Shown: one piece after another, positions 28,862 through 37,990 of the stretch | Layout: every line of letters begins with the position of its first letter | Position numbering within the stretch: the stretch's first letter is position 1 | NCBI RefSeq assembly: GCF_004684245.1 | Contig: NZ_CP038452.1 | Location: 186,001 to 250,000 of the forward strand | Direction: 5' to 3' | Length of the DNA stretch: 64,000 nt | Origin: Thermus caldilimi | Lineage (GTDB): Bacteria > Deinococcota > Deinococci > Deinococcales > Thermaceae | Program-made: the position numbers and the translations under genes | Notes under the pieces: generated by a model | Databases searched by the model: none | What the model was told of the DNA's origin: nothing | The model's input: the letters and a program-made list of their open reading frames with translations, nothing else

Positions 28862-29526
28862 AGGTTCAGGACCAGGGTTTGGCGGAAGAAGCCGGGGACC
28901 TCGAGGGTAAGCTCCAGCCTTCCCGAACCCCGCTCCAGCCCGGGCCGGAAGCCCACCACCTGAAGCCTCCCTTCCCCCCGGGCGGGCAGGTCGGCCTCGA
29001 CCCGGAAGCTCTGGCCCAGGAGGACAAGCCTCCCTTCCACCCGAAGGGGGAGGGGATTGGGGTTTTCCAAAAAGAAGTTCACCCCTGCCCGGCGCACCCT
29101 TGGGGGCTCTAAGGGTAGGGCCACCCGGGCGCGGAAAAAGGTCAGCTCCCGCCCCAGGGTGCGGCCTTCCAGCGCCACCTCCACCCCCTGCGGAGAGAGA
29201 AGGGCTTGGGCGGTGTTCAGGGCGTCTTGCGGGGTAAGCCGCACGAGGAGGGTTTCTTCCCTCCGGCCTGGGGAGAGGGTGAGGTCCAGGGGCAAGAGGA
29301 TCTCCCCCACCCGGAGCCTGGTGCCGAAGGCGGAAAGGGGCAGGGGGAAGGGGTTGGGGTTTTGGAACTCCACCCGCAGGCTCAGGAGGAGGGCCGGGCT
29401 TGGGGAAAGCTCCAGGCCGCGCAGTTCCGCCCCCAAGAAGCGGGCCTCGGGGGCGAGGGTCTGGGGGGCGCAGGCCCCCAGGGCCAGAAGGACCAGGAGG
29501 AGAGCGGTTCTGAAGGACGCCTTCAT
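28858..29526 (-). CDS. Lipoprotein with LEA14/WHy-like domain
   Basis: A 222-residue predicted lipoprotein (lipobox LGAC near residue 17). Two repeats of the water-stress/LEA14 type fold are visible: LRVEFQNPNPFPLPLSAFGT and VNFFLENPNPLPLRVEG, each with the characteristic NPNP(F/L)PL motif. Such domains occur in envelope proteins of many bacteria; the function is not defined. The start ATG overlaps the previous stop as ATGA, placing it at the end of the operon that starts at 32305. Confidence 0.75.
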   Translation of the reverse strand: MKASFRTALLLVLLALGACAPQTLAPEARFLGAELRGLELSPSPALLLSLRVEFQNPNPFPLPLSAFGTRLRVGEILLPLDLTLSPGRREETLLVRLTPQDALNTAQALLSPQGVEVALEGRTLGRELTFFRARVALPLEPPRVRRAGVNFFLENPNPLPLRVEGRLVLLGQSFRVEADLPARGEGRLQVVGFRPGLERGSGRLELTLEVPGFFRQTLVLNL

Positions 29527-30377
29527 AGGATCCACCCTTCTTCTTTCAGGCTTTCTAGCTTCGGCAAAAAGGCTGGCCAAAAGGGGCTTTCCTCAGGGTA
29601 AGGCGGCCGGGGGTAGCCTGCGGGCAAGCCCAGGTGGCGCAGGGCCTGTTTCAGCAGGGGCACCCCGCCCTTGGCGAGGAGGTCCCCCAAGGGGAAAAGG
29701 CGTTTCTGCAGGACCTGGGCCTCCGCAAGCCGTCCCGATCGGAAAGCGTCCAGCAGGGTCCGGTAGGCCCGGGGGGCCAGGTTGGCTGCCGCCAGGATGC
29801 CTCCTTCGGCTCCCAGGGCCAAGGCCCCCAGGAAGGTGGGGGCGTGGCCGGTAAAGACCCGGAAGTCATCCCTCAGATGGGCTTGGTAAAAGGCCAGGCG
29901 GGAAAGGTCACCGCTGGAGTCCTTGATTCCCGTGATCCGGGGATGTTGGGCCAGGGTTGCCACCGCGGAAAGGGGCAGGTCGACCTTGGTGTTCTGGGGC
30001 ACGTGGTAGAGGAAGATGGGCATCCTTTCCGCCAGGGCTTGGTAGTAGGCCACAAGCCCCTCGCCGAGGCTTGCGTGGTAGTAGCGGGGAGGCGTGGCCA
30101 GAAGGGCCATGGCGCCTGCTTCCTGGGCCTCGAGGAGGGCCCCTTCCGCTTGGGGCAGGGTTTCCTCCATGAGGCCCACCAGGAAAGGCTTCCGGGGTTT
30201 TAGGGCCCAAAGCCCCCTGGCCCGTTCCTCAGGGGTCAGGTGAACGCCTTCCCCGTTGGAGCCGTAGATGAGAAGCCCGTCCACTAGGGGTTCTAGGGCT
30301 TCCGCCAGTTCTCGAAAGGCCTCCGTGTCCAGGTGGCCTTTCCGGTCGAAGGGAGTGGGGATGGGTGGAAGGATCAT
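29523..30377 (-). CDS. DapA/NanA-family aldolase
   Basis: A 284-residue class I aldolase of the dihydrodipicolinate synthase family. The Schiff-base lysine is in TGIKDSSGD, the catalytic tyrosine in LYHVPQNT, and the phosphate/carboxylate loop in YGSNGEG. The family includes DapA, N-acetylneuraminate lyase, 4-hydroxy-2-oxoglutarate aldolase and sugar-acid aldolases; nothing here fixes the substrate. No lysine-pathway genes are adjacent; instead it is overlapped by a membrane-protein gene upstream and a lipoprotein gene downstream, both ATGA-coupled, so a catabolic or envelope-sugar role is as likely as DapA. Confidence 0.82.
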   Translation of the reverse strand: MILPPIPTPFDRKGHLDTEAFRELAEALEPLVDGLLIYGSNGEGVHLTPEERARGLWALKPRKPFLVGLMEETLPQAEGALLEAQEAGAMALLATPPRYYHASLGEGLVAYYQALAERMPIFLYHVPQNTKVDLPLSAVATLAQHPRITGIKDSSGDLSRLAFYQAHLRDDFRVFTGHAPTFLGALALGAEGGILAAANLAPRAYRTLLDAFRSGRLAEAQVLQKRLFPLGDLLAKGGVPLLKQALRHLGLPAGYPRPPYPEESPFWPAFLPKLESLKEEGWIL

Positions 30378-32305
30378 ACGGGCCTCCTCAGGCTCAAGAC
30401 TAACACCAGGAGGTGGAACCCATAGGCCAGGATCAGGAGGGTGGGTTTCTGGCTCTCCAGGAAGGCAAGGAGCCCATAGGCGGCCAGGAGGAGGAGGACA
30501 AGGCCCAGGCCCGAGGAGAAGCCCAGGCTTCCCGGTACCAAGAGGCGTACCCCCAGGGCCCAGGAGGGAGGAACCGGGGTCCTGCGCCGGGGCAGGAGGA
30601 AGGTGAGGAGGTGGTAGAGGAGAAGGAGCCAGAAGCCAGCGAAGGCCCAGGGCTTCACCCCTTCCGGAAGGGAGGTGCCTAGGCGCAGGAACTCCCGGAA
30701 GGGGTCCTCCTGGAGGCGCTCTAGCTCCACCTGGAGGAGGGCCAGGTAAAGGGTGCGCAGGCTGGGACCTGGCTCCCTAGCCCCCCAGGGATCCTGCCCC
30801 AGTTGGAGGGCGGTGCGGATGGGTCCCTCGAGGGGAGCCTTACGGTAGGCTTGGGCCAAGGCGGCTTCGTCTCCCCTAAGGGCCAGGGCGAAGGGTAAAG
30901 TGGCTTCCCGCAGGAGGCCTTGGGCCTCCTTGGGGGCTTCCGAAAGGAGGGCGTAGCCCAGAAGGGCCTTGACCTCGGGAGTGGGGGGCAGGGTGCGGAG
31001 CCAGTCCTGGGCTTTTTGCGTACGGAGGGTGCCTTGGTCCAAGGGGGGGGCGAAAAGCTCCTTTCGCACCTGGGCGTCCAGTCCCTGAAGAAGGAAGCCC
31101 AGGCTGAGGGCTAGGAAGAGGGCCAGGGCCAACACCCGTTCCCCCAGGCTGGCGTAGGCCAGGTGAAGGTGCCGAAGGCGCAGGAGGGGGTGCTTCCAGA
31201 ATCCCCCCAGGTAACCGCCGAGGGGCTTGAGGTCCTTGAGCTGGGCGGGCAGGTAGAAGAGGAAAAGGTAGAGCATGAGGGCCAGGTACCCTATGCCTAG
31301 GGTCCCAAGGGCTGGGGGGAGTAGGGTGAGCTGCGGAGGGAGCCAGGTTCTTAGGATCTTTTCTGATTCTTGGAAGGTCAGGGCCTGGGCGGGATGGCCC
31401 TGGGCCTCCAAGTACGTGGCGGTTTCCCTAAAGAAGGCCAAAGAGCCGGGGAAAAGAGGGGTGTATCGGAGAAGGGTCCTGGCCAAAAGGAGGGCCTTTT
31501 CGGGATCCCTCTTCTGGAGGGAGCGGGAGGCTTCCGCCATGCGGGCCACCCCCGGTTGGTCGAAGAAGAGTTCCGGCCTATGGCCCCGGGCCAGGAGGTC
31601 CTGGCCGTAGGCCTCCAGGTCCTCCGGGGTGAGGGTGGCGGGGTCCAGGGTCCAGTAGGCATAGTAGGGCCAGGGCTTCGGCGGACTGAGGGCTTCCAGG
31701 AGGGAGCCCAGGACCTTTAGGTCCTCCGCCTTGCCTTCAAAGGGTACCCGGGGGAAGGGGATAGGCAAGACCCAATCCCCCTCGAGGAGGGCTTCGGGGC
31801 CTGGCCTGAGGGCCAGGATGCGGGCCGGGGCAAAGTGGAAGGAAAAGGTTTTCTCCTTCGCGCTGGTTTCCACCACCAAAAGCCCCTGGGCCACGTACAC
31901 CTTATCCCCTTGGACCAAAGGCCCCAGCCAATCCCCCGGGGGTAAGGGCAAGAGGCCCCATGGGAGCTTGAGCCCTTCCCGGGTTAGCTCAGAGGTGGCG
32001 GGAGCCAGGGCGGTGAAGCGGGCTTCCAAGGCACCGGCGGGCAGGGAAAGGCGGATGCGGTACTCCCCAGGGGCCTTGGGGTGCAACTCCAGCTGGAACC
32101 TTCCCTTCTGGGCCTCCACCTCCAAGGTTTCCTGTCCCTCGGGACCCTCCAGCACCAGGGGAAAGCGCCCCTCGGGCAGCTCCCGCCCCTCCAGGACCAC
32201 GGGCCTCCCCGCCTGGACCTCCTTCGGGACCACCAGGCTTTGGCCTAAAACCGGGAGCCCCAGGGCCAAGAGGAAGCCGATGACCCGGGTCAGGAACGCG
32301 TGCAT
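30374..32305 (-). CDS. Large membrane protein of unknown function, 643 aa
   Basis: Unrecognised. A signal sequence (about residues 1-21) leads into about 300 exported residues with beta-sandwich-like strands (residues 20-110) and a helical TPR-like stretch (PEKALLLARTLLRYTPLFPGS). A first membrane helix lies at about 325-350 (GIGYLALMLYLFLFYLP), a second near 390-410 (VLALALFLALSLGFLLQG), then a second helical solute-exposed region and three C-terminal hydrophobic helices. The layout recalls aerotolerance/BatD-like or TPR-containing anchors, but there is no clear match. Its -10 box is shared with divergent sdaAB. Confidence 0.65.
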   Translation of the reverse strand: MHAFLTRVIGFLLALGLPVLGQSLVVPKEVQAGRPVVLEGRELPEGRFPLVLEGPEGQETLEVEAQKGRFQLELHPKAPGEYRIRLSLPAGALEARFTALAPATSELTREGLKLPWGLLPLPPGDWLGPLVQGDKVYVAQGLLVVETSAKEKTFSFHFAPARILALRPGPEALLEGDWVLPIPFPRVPFEGKAEDLKVLGSLLEALSPPKPWPYYAYWTLDPATLTPEDLEAYGQDLLARGHRPELFFDQPGVARMAEASRSLQKRDPEKALLLARTLLRYTPLFPGSLAFFRETATYLEAQGHPAQALTFQESEKILRTWLPPQLTLLPPALGTLGIGYLALMLYLFLFYLPAQLKDLKPLGGYLGGFWKHPLLRLRHLHLAYASLGERVLALALFLALSLGFLLQGLDAQVRKELFAPPLDQGTLRTQKAQDWLRTLPPTPEVKALLGYALLSEAPKEAQGLLREATLPFALALRGDEAALAQAYRKAPLEGPIRTALQLGQDPWGAREPGPSLRTLYLALLQVELERLQEDPFREFLRLGTSLPEGVKPWAFAGFWLLLLYHLLTFLLPRRRTPVPPSWALGVRLLVPGSLGFSSGLGLVLLLLAAYGLLAFLESQKPTLLILAYGFHLLVLVLSLRRPV

Positions 32306-32322
32306 GGGGTTATTCTACAGGC
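32306..32322. promoter_or_regulatory. Symmetric divergent promoter serving two leaderless genes
   Basis: The 7 bases TATTCTA (32311-32317) read as TATTCT on the plus strand and TAGAAT on the minus strand. Each -10 lies exactly 6 bases before a start codon (ATG 32323 plus; ATG 32305 minus). No convincing -35 box on either side. Confidence 0.6.
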
Positions 32323-32985
32323 ATGGGTCTACTGGACATGATCGGCCCGGTGATGGTGGGGCCTTCCTCCAGCCACACCGCCGGGGCCTGCCGCCTGGCC
32401 CTTCTGGCCCGCCACCTCCTTGGGGAAAAGCCCCGGCGGGTGGAGTTTGGCCTGCACGGCTCCTTCGCCAAGACGGGAAAGGGCCACGGCACCCACCTGG
32501 CCCTGGTGGCGGGGGTTTTGGGCTTTACCCCCGACGACGAGCGGCTTAAGGAAAGCCTTTCCCTGGCGGAGAAAGAAGGCCTCGAGGTGGCCTTTAAGGC
32601 GGTGGAGCTAGGGGATGTGCACCCCAACACCGTGCGCATGGTCCTGGAGGGGGAGAAGGAGCGCATCACCGTGACGGGAAGCTCCCTGGGAGGCGGATTG
32701 GTGCGCATCTTTGACCTGGATGGCTTCGAGGTGCGCATCACCGGAGCCGCCCCCACCCTGGTGATCCGCAACGTGGATACCCCGGGGGTGGTGGCCCGGG
32801 TGGCCCGCATCCTGGCCGATGACGAGGTGAACATCGCCTATCTCACGGTGAGCCGCAAGAAGCGGGGTGGGGAGGCCATGATGAGCCTGGAGGTGGACCG
32901 TCCCCTTCCCGAGGTCCCCTTGAGGTACCTGGAGCACCTCTCCTACATCCTCTGGGTGCGGCAGATCCCCCCGGTCATGGACTAA
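32323..32985 (+). CDS. sdaAB: L-serine dehydratase, beta subunit
   Basis: A 220-residue subunit of the iron-sulfur L-serine deaminase, which converts serine to pyruvate and ammonia. The N-terminal SDH-beta domain starts at once with MIGPVMVGPSSSHTAGA and continues FAKTGKGHGTHLAL; a C-terminal ACT domain (about residues 145-215, VDTPGVVARVARILAD) may bind serine. The 4Fe-4S alpha subunit (sdaAA) is not adjacent and must be elsewhere. The gene appears leaderless. Confidence 0.9.
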   Translation: MGLLDMIGPVMVGPSSSHTAGACRLALLARHLLGEKPRRVEFGLHGSFAKTGKGHGTHLALVAGVLGFTPDDERLKESLSLAEKEGLEVAFKAVELGDVHPNTVRMVLEGEKERITVTGSSLGGGLVRIFDLDGFEVRITGAAPTLVIRNVDTPGVVARVARILADDEVNIAYLTVSRKKRGGEAMMSLEVDRPLPEVPLRYLEHLSYILWVRQIPPVMD

Positions 32986-33027
32986 GGGTTGTCCTAACGG
33001 GCAAAAGGGGACAGGCCGCGGGGGTAC

Positions 33028-34011
33028 TTAGAGTGCCCTGGCGGAGGGGAGTTCCAGGCGCAGGCACGCCCCGCCCAAGGGGCTTTGGCAGCTTGCCAGC
33101 TTCCCCCCATGGGCCTCCGCCACCCGCTTGGCGGTGTAGAGGCCAAGCCCTGCGCTTCCCCGGTTCGGGCCTCCTTGGCGGAAGGGCTGGGCCAGGGCCT
33201 CCAGAGGCAGGGGAAGCCCTTCCCCGTCGTCCTCCACCTGCAAGGCTCCTTCCTCCACCCGGATGCGCACCTGGGTTTTGGCGTGCCGCAGGGCGTTGTC
33301 CAGAAGGTTGGCTAGGGCTCTTTCCAAAAGGAGCCGCTCTCCCCGGGCGAGACCCGCTCCCTCTACCGCGAGGCCCAGCCCCCGCCTTTTGGCCTCCTCC
33401 CGGTAGCGAAGCAGAAGATCCTCGGCCAGGGCCCTGAGATTCAGGGTTTCCCGTTGGGGAGTGCGGGCCTCCAGGCGGGAGAGGGCCAGGAGGTTTTCCA
33501 CGAGAAGATGGGCCTGGGAGAGCTCCCGCCTCAAGGCCAGAAGGAGCTCCACCCGTTTCTCCCGTCCCAGGTGATCCGCCCTTTCCAGGTACTCCAGGGT
33601 CCGGATGGCGGAAAGCAGGGGGGTTTTCAGGTCGTGGGCCAGGGCCCCGTAGAAGGCTTCCCGGGCCTCCATGAGGCGCTGGAGGCGTTGAAGAAGTTCC
33701 CCGAAGCGGGCGCGGAGCAGGGCGATCTCCAGGGGGGGAGGCTCCTTGGGGGCGGGTAGTCTGAGCTCGTTCACCGGGCCCTCCTTGACGGAGAGGTAGG
33801 CCAGGGCGCGGGTGAGCTCCTCGAGGGGCCTGAGGAGGCTTCGGGCCAGGAAATACCCCACCGCCCCGGAAACCACGGCGATGAGAAGAAGCCAAAGCAC
33901 CAAGGGCAGCCAGGGACCCTCCCCCATGAGGCCCAGGGTGAGGGCCAGGACCAGGTTGGGCAGAAAAGCCAGAAGGGCGATAACCAGGGCGAGCCTTGCC
34001 CTAAGACTCAT
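33028..34011 (-). CDS. Sensor histidine kinase without adjacent response regulator
   Basis: A 327-residue membrane kinase: TM1 (about 5-27), a very short outer loop (GEGPW), TM2 (about 34-52), a HAMP linker ([16 protein letters not shown]), HisKA with the phosphoacceptor in [10 protein letters not shown] near residue 127, and HATPase_c with [19 protein letters not shown] and [13 protein letters not shown]. The near-absent periplasmic part suggests sensing in or through the membrane or via HAMP. No response regulator lies next to it. Its start overlaps the end of lepA by 11 bases, so the two may be cotranslated. Confidence 0.88.
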   Translation of the reverse strand: MSLRARLALVIALLAFLPNLVLALTLGLMGEGPWLPLVLWLLLIAVVSGAVGYFLARSLLRPLEELTRALAYLSVKEGPVNELRLPAPKEPPPLEIALLRARFGELLQRLQRLMEAREAFYGALAHDLKTPLLSAIRTLEYLERADHLGREKRVELLLALRRELSQAHLLVENLLALSRLEARTPQRETLNLRALAEDLLLRYREEAKRRGLGLAVEGAGLARGERLLLERALANLLDNALRHAKTQVRIRVEEGALQVEDDGEGLPLPLEALAQPFRQGGPNRGSAGLGLYTAKRVAEAHGGKLASCQSPLGGACLRLELPSARAL

Positions 34012-35827
34012 CCCGCCCCGCCGAGAGCACCGCCAGGAAGGCCTCCTGGGGCACCTCCACCTTGCCGATGGCCTTGAGCCGCTTCTTCCCCTCCTTTTGC
34101 TTTTCCAGAAGCTTCTTCTTCCGGGTCACGTCCCCGCCGTAGCACTTGGCCAGCACATCCTTGCGCAGGGCCTTCACCGTGGCCCGGGCGATGATCTTAC
34201 CCCCGATGGCCGCCTGGATGGGCACCTCGAAAAGCTGCCTGGGGATGACCTCGGCCAACTTGTCCACGATGGCCCGGGCCATGGCGTAGGCCTTGTCCCG
34301 GTGGGCGATGAAGGTGAGGGCGTCCACCGGCTCCCCGTGCACCAACACGTTCACCTTGACCAGGTCCCCGGGTTGGTACCCGATCTGCTCGTAGTCCATG
34401 GAGGCGTAGCCCCGGGAGAGGCTTTTCAGGCGGTCGTGGAAATCGTAAAGGATCTCGGCGAAGGGCACCTCGTAGACCAGCTCCACCCGCTTGGTTTCCC
34501 CGGGAAGGTAGGTCATGTTCACCAGGCGGCCCCGTTTTTCCTGGATGAGTTGCATGATGGCCCCCACGTACTCCTCGGGGGTAAATACGGTGAGTTTCAC
34601 GTAAGGCTCGAGGATCTCTTCGATCTTTGTGGGGTCGGGGAGGTCGGCGGGGTTTAGCACCTCTACCTCCTCCCCGTTTTTCAGGCGCACCTTGTAGACC
34701 ACGCTGGGGGCGGTGGCGATGAGCTCCAGGCCGAACTCCCTCTCCAAGCGCTCCTGGACGATTTCCGCATGGAGAAGTCCCAGGAAGCCGCAGCGGAAAC
34801 CGAAGCCCAAGGCGGTGGAGGTTTCCGGCTCGAAGGTGAGGGCGGCGTCGTTGAGCTTGAGCTTTTCCAGAGCGTCCCGGAGCTTGCCATAGTCCCCGGA
34901 CTCCACCGGGTAGAGGCCGGCGAAGACCACGGGTTTGGCGGGGCGGAAGCCGGGGTAGGGGGCGTCGGTGAGCCTGTGGGCGTGGGTGATGGTATCCCCC
35001 ACCTGCACGTCGTGGATGTCCCGGATGGCGGCCACCAGCCAGCCCACCTCCCCGGCGGTAAGCTCCTTCACGGGGATGAGCCCCTGGGGGGTGAAGATCC
35101 CCACCTTGTCCACGGTGAACTCCTTGCCGGTGGAGTAGATGCGGATCCGGTCCCCTGGGCGCACCCGGCCCTCAAAGAGGCGGAGGTAGGGGATGACCCC
35201 CTGGTAGGCGTCGTAGAGGGAGTCGAAGATGAGGGCCTTAAGGGGAGCTTCCGGGTTGCCCTTGGGGGGTGGGATGCGCTTTACGATGGCCTCGAGGATC
35301 TCCTCCACGCCTTCCCCCGTCTTCCCCGAGGCGAAGATGGCCTCGTCGGCGGGAAGGCCCAGCACCTCCTCCACCTCGAGGGCCACCTCCAGGGGCCTGG
35401 CGTTGGGAAGGTCGATCTTGTTGATGACGGGGATCATCACATGGCCGTGTTCCAGAGCCATGTAGAACTTGGCCAGGGTTTCCGCCTCCACTCCTTGGCT
35501 GGCGTCCACCACCAGAAGGACACCTTCCACCGCCGCCAAGGCCCGGGAGACCTCGTAGGTGAAGTCCACGTGGCCCGGGGTGTCGATCAGGTTGAAGATA
35601 TAGGTTTCCCCGTCCCTGGCCCGGTACTCCACCCGCACGGCGCTGGCCTTGATGGTGATGCCCCGTTCGCGCTCCAGTTCCAGGGAGTCCAGAAACTGCT
35701 CCCGCATCTCCCGTTCGCTCACCGCATGGGTTAGCTGCAGGATTCGGTCAGCCAGGGTGGACTTCCCGTGGTCCACATGGGCGATGATGGAGAAGTTGCG
35801 GATGCGCTTGTCATCCATCCTTCTCAT
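34001..35827 (-). CDS. lepA: Elongation factor 4 (LepA)
   Basis: A ribosome-associated GTPase of about 608 residues. G motifs: AHVDHGKST (P-loop), [17 protein letters not shown] and NKIDLPNA; the LepA-specific C-terminal domain includes [17 protein letters not shown] and [20 protein letters not shown]. It acts during initiation or elongation under stress in other bacteria. The frame runs to 36094 but the N-terminus of the family begins near [11 protein letters not shown] 35827 is taken; ATG 35818 would be leaderless from TTGACT (around 35847) and a weak -10, and is also plausible. Confidence 0.94.
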   Translation of the reverse strand: MRRMDDKRIRNFSIIAHVDHGKSTLADRILQLTHAVSEREMREQFLDSLELERERGITIKASAVRVEYRARDGETYIFNLIDTPGHVDFTYEVSRALAAVEGVLLVVDASQGVEAETLAKFYMALEHGHVMIPVINKIDLPNARPLEVALEVEEVLGLPADEAIFASGKTGEGVEEILEAIVKRIPPPKGNPEAPLKALIFDSLYDAYQGVIPYLRLFEGRVRPGDRIRIYSTGKEFTVDKVGIFTPQGLIPVKELTAGEVGWLVAAIRDIHDVQVGDTITHAHRLTDAPYPGFRPAKPVVFAGLYPVESGDYGKLRDALEKLKLNDAALTFEPETSTALGFGFRCGFLGLLHAEIVQERLEREFGLELIATAPSVVYKVRLKNGEEVEVLNPADLPDPTKIEEILEPYVKLTVFTPEEYVGAIMQLIQEKRGRLVNMTYLPGETKRVELVYEVPFAEILYDFHDRLKSLSRGYASMDYEQIGYQPGDLVKVNVLVHGEPVDALTFIAHRDKAYAMARAIVDKLAEVIPRQLFEVPIQAAIGGKIIARATVKALRKDVLAKCYGGDVTRKKKLLEKQKEGKKRLKAIGKVEVPQEAFLAVLSAGRDES

Positions 35828-35885
35828 CGTCCAGGGTGGAGGGGGCAAAGTCAAGCTGTCCTCCCGGTGGTTGGGGGATATTGGG

Positions 35886-35896
35886 TAGAATGCGGC
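35886..35896 (+). promoter_or_regulatory. Leaderless -10 of the diguanylate cyclase gene
   Basis: TAGAAT (35886-35891) is followed by 5 bases and the ATG at 35897. No good -35 box is seen. Confidence 0.45.
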
Positions 35897-36820
35897 ATGT
35901 CCCCTGAGATCTGGCCGGGGCTGATCCGCCTTTACTGGCGCCTGGCCCTGATCCCTTTGGTGTGGATCCCGGTGGTGGTGCTTTATGGGGGCCAGGTGAT
36001 GTACGCTGCCACCCTCCTTTACTGGTTGAGCCTTCCCGTGGCCTACATCCTGGGCAGGGTCACGGGCATGGGGCGCCTGGCCGTGGCCCTGCACCTAGGG
36101 GTGGCCCTATTCACCGCCCTCATGAGCCTGGTAGCCCCACCGGAGGCGGTGGTCACGGGGCTTTCCGGGGAGGATTGGCGGCTTGGGGTCATGGCCTTCT
36201 TCACCGTGGGCGCCTACGCCTTTGCCGCCTTTGCCGGCTGGCCTGGGCTTTGGCTGGCCTTGGCCTATGTCCTCCTCGCCCCTTGGCCCCAGGAGGAAAC
36301 CCGCTTCCTGGTGGCGGCGGGGGGGCTTTTGGCCAGCATAGCGGGCCTCAGCGTGGCGGCCATGATCCATCGACTTCAGGCTTTGCAAAGCCTCATCCAG
36401 AGCGAGGCCCTCACCGACCCCCTCACAGGCCTGGCCAACCGCCGCTCTTTGGAGCGGGACTTTCCCCGGCTCCAGGCCCTGGCGGCCCGGGAAGGGCTTT
36501 CCCTGGTCCTTTCCCTCTGGGATCTGGACGATCTCAAGGCGGTCAACGACCGGGAGGGGCATAAGGCGGGGGATGCCCATCTGGTCCGCTTCGCCAGGGT
36601 CCTGCGGGAGGAGGCCCGTGAGGGGGATGCCCTTTACCGGGTGGGCGGGGACGAGTTCGTGGGCCTGCACCTGGGCTTAAGGGATGGAGCCTCCCTGGAG
36701 GCGCGGGTCCATGCCCGTTTCCCCTCGGTTTCCGTGGGCTTCAGCCAGGTGGAGGGAAAGGAGCTTGTGCAGGCTCTCGAGGCGGCCGATGGGCTCATGT
36801 ACCGGAAGAAGGGGAGATGA
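35897..36820 (+). CDS. Membrane diguanylate cyclase (GGDEF)
   Basis: A 307-residue protein with about five N-terminal membrane helices (residues 15-150) and a cytoplasmic GGDEF domain beginning [16 protein letters not shown] and carrying an intact [10 protein letters not shown] active site near residue 248. The inhibitory I-site RxxD (REGD) lies exactly five residues before GGDEF, so product inhibition by c-di-GMP is expected. Expected to synthesise c-di-GMP from two GTP. The frame extends 43 codons upstream, but the ATG at 35897 directly follows the -10 box. Confidence 0.88.
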   Translation: MSPEIWPGLIRLYWRLALIPLVWIPVVVLYGGQVMYAATLLYWLSLPVAYILGRVTGMGRLAVALHLGVALFTALMSLVAPPEAVVTGLSGEDWRLGVMAFFTVGAYAFAAFAGWPGLWLALAYVLLAPWPQEETRFLVAAGGLLASIAGLSVAAMIHRLQALQSLIQSEALTDPLTGLANRRSLERDFPRLQALAAREGLSLVLSLWDLDDLKAVNDREGHKAGDAHLVRFARVLREEAREGDALYRVGGDEFVGLHLGLRDGASLEARVHARFPSVSVGFSQVEGKELVQALEAADGLMYRKKGR

Positions 36821-36826
36821 GAACCC

Positions 36827-36866
36827 TTGCCGCGGGGTTTTGGACCGGGTAAACTTTTGCCAGGGG
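36827..36866 (+). promoter_or_regulatory. Promoter and ribosome site of the acyl-CoA operon
   Basis: TTGCCG (36827-36832) and TAAACT (36850-36855) are 17 bases apart. AGGGG (36862-36866) then lies 5 bases before the GTG at 36872, which decides that start over the ATG at 36827. Confidence 0.55.
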
Positions 36867-36871
36867 TTCCC

Positions 36872-37990
36872 GTGGACCTGGAGAAATCCGTTCAGGCGCT
36901 GGCCCGGCGCTTTGCTCGGGAGCGCATCCTGCCCCAGGCCAGGCATCTGGACCAGGAGGCCCGGTTTCCCTGGCCCCTGTTTCGGGAGGCGGCAGAGCTT
37001 GGTTTTCCGGTACTGGTGGTCCCGGAGGAGCTGGGCGGGGCCGGGCTTGGGCCCAGGAGCCTGGTCCTGGTGGCGGAGGAACTGGCCTACGCTTGCACCG
37101 GGGTGGCGGCGGCCTTGCTCCTCAACAACCTGGTGGCGGACGCCCTTCTTCTCTCGGGAAGTGCCCACGCCCGAAGCTTTCTGCCCCGGCTCAGGGAGGA
37201 GGTGGCCTCCTACGCCCTCACCGAGCCCCACGCGGGCTCGGATGTGGCCGCCATCCGCACCCGGGCGGAAAGGGTGCCGGGCGGATACCGCCTCCACGGG
37301 CGCAAAACCTGGATCAGCCACGCCCCGGAGGCTTCTTTTTTCGTGGTCTTTGCCAAGGTGGCGGAGGGCCGGGAGGGGATCGCCGCCTTTCTGGTAGAGC
37401 GGGGGATGGGGGTGGAGGTGGGGCCTCCTTTGCCCAAGCTGGGGCAGAAAGCCTCCCCGGCGGCGGAGGTGTACCTGGACGGCGTACTGGTGCCCGAGGA
37501 GGGCTTGATCGCCCGGGAGGGGTTTGCCCTGGCCATGCGGGTGTTCAACCGCTCCCGGCCCATGGTGGCGGCCTTGGCGGTGGGGCTATTGCGGAGGGCC
37601 TTGGACGAGGCCCTGGCCTACGCTGCCATGCGGGAGGCTTTCGGTAGGCCTCTTCTGGAGCACCAGGGGGTGGGGTTTAAGCTTTCGGAGATGCACATGG
37701 ACCTGGAGGCCGCCCGCCTCCTCACCTTGAAGGCCGCCGAACTGGCGGAACGGGGCGAGGAGAACGCCTTGGAGGCGGCCACGGCCAAGGCCTTTGCCGC
37801 CGATGCCGCGGTGCGTGGGGTATCCGAGGCCCTCCAGGTCTTTGGCGGCAACGGCTACAGCGAGGAGTATCCCTTGGCCAAGCTGTACCGCGATGCCAAG
37901 GTGCTCCAGATCTATGAGGGAACCTCCGAGATCCAAAGGCTCATCATCCTGCGGGAGGTGGTAAGGAGGAGGGTATGGGAGAGTCGGTGA
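36872..37990 (+). CDS. Acyl-CoA dehydrogenase
   Basis: A 372-residue FAD enzyme that oxidises acyl-CoA to trans-2-enoyl-CoA. Flavin-binding motif YALTEPHAGSDV, middle-domain WISHAPEA, and the catalytic glutamate in IYEGTSEIQR; the C-terminal helices include VFGGNGYSEEYPL. The specific chain length is not readable. The start is GTG at 36872 (see promoter). Overlaps the thiolase gene by 16 bases, so it heads a beta-oxidation-like operon. Confidence 0.9.
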   Translation: MDLEKSVQALARRFARERILPQARHLDQEARFPWPLFREAAELGFPVLVVPEELGGAGLGPRSLVLVAEELAYACTGVAAALLLNNLVADALLLSGSAHARSFLPRLREEVASYALTEPHAGSDVAAIRTRAERVPGGYRLHGRKTWISHAPEASFFVVFAKVAEGREGIAAFLVERGMGVEVGPPLPKLGQKASPAAEVYLDGVLVPEEGLIAREGFALAMRVFNRSRPMVAALAVGLLRRALDEALAYAAMREAFGRPLLEHQGVGFKLSEMHMDLEAARLLTLKAAELAERGEENALEAATAKAFAADAAVRGVSEALQVFGGNGYSEEYPLAKLYRDAKVLQIYEGTSEIQRLIILREVVRRRVWESR

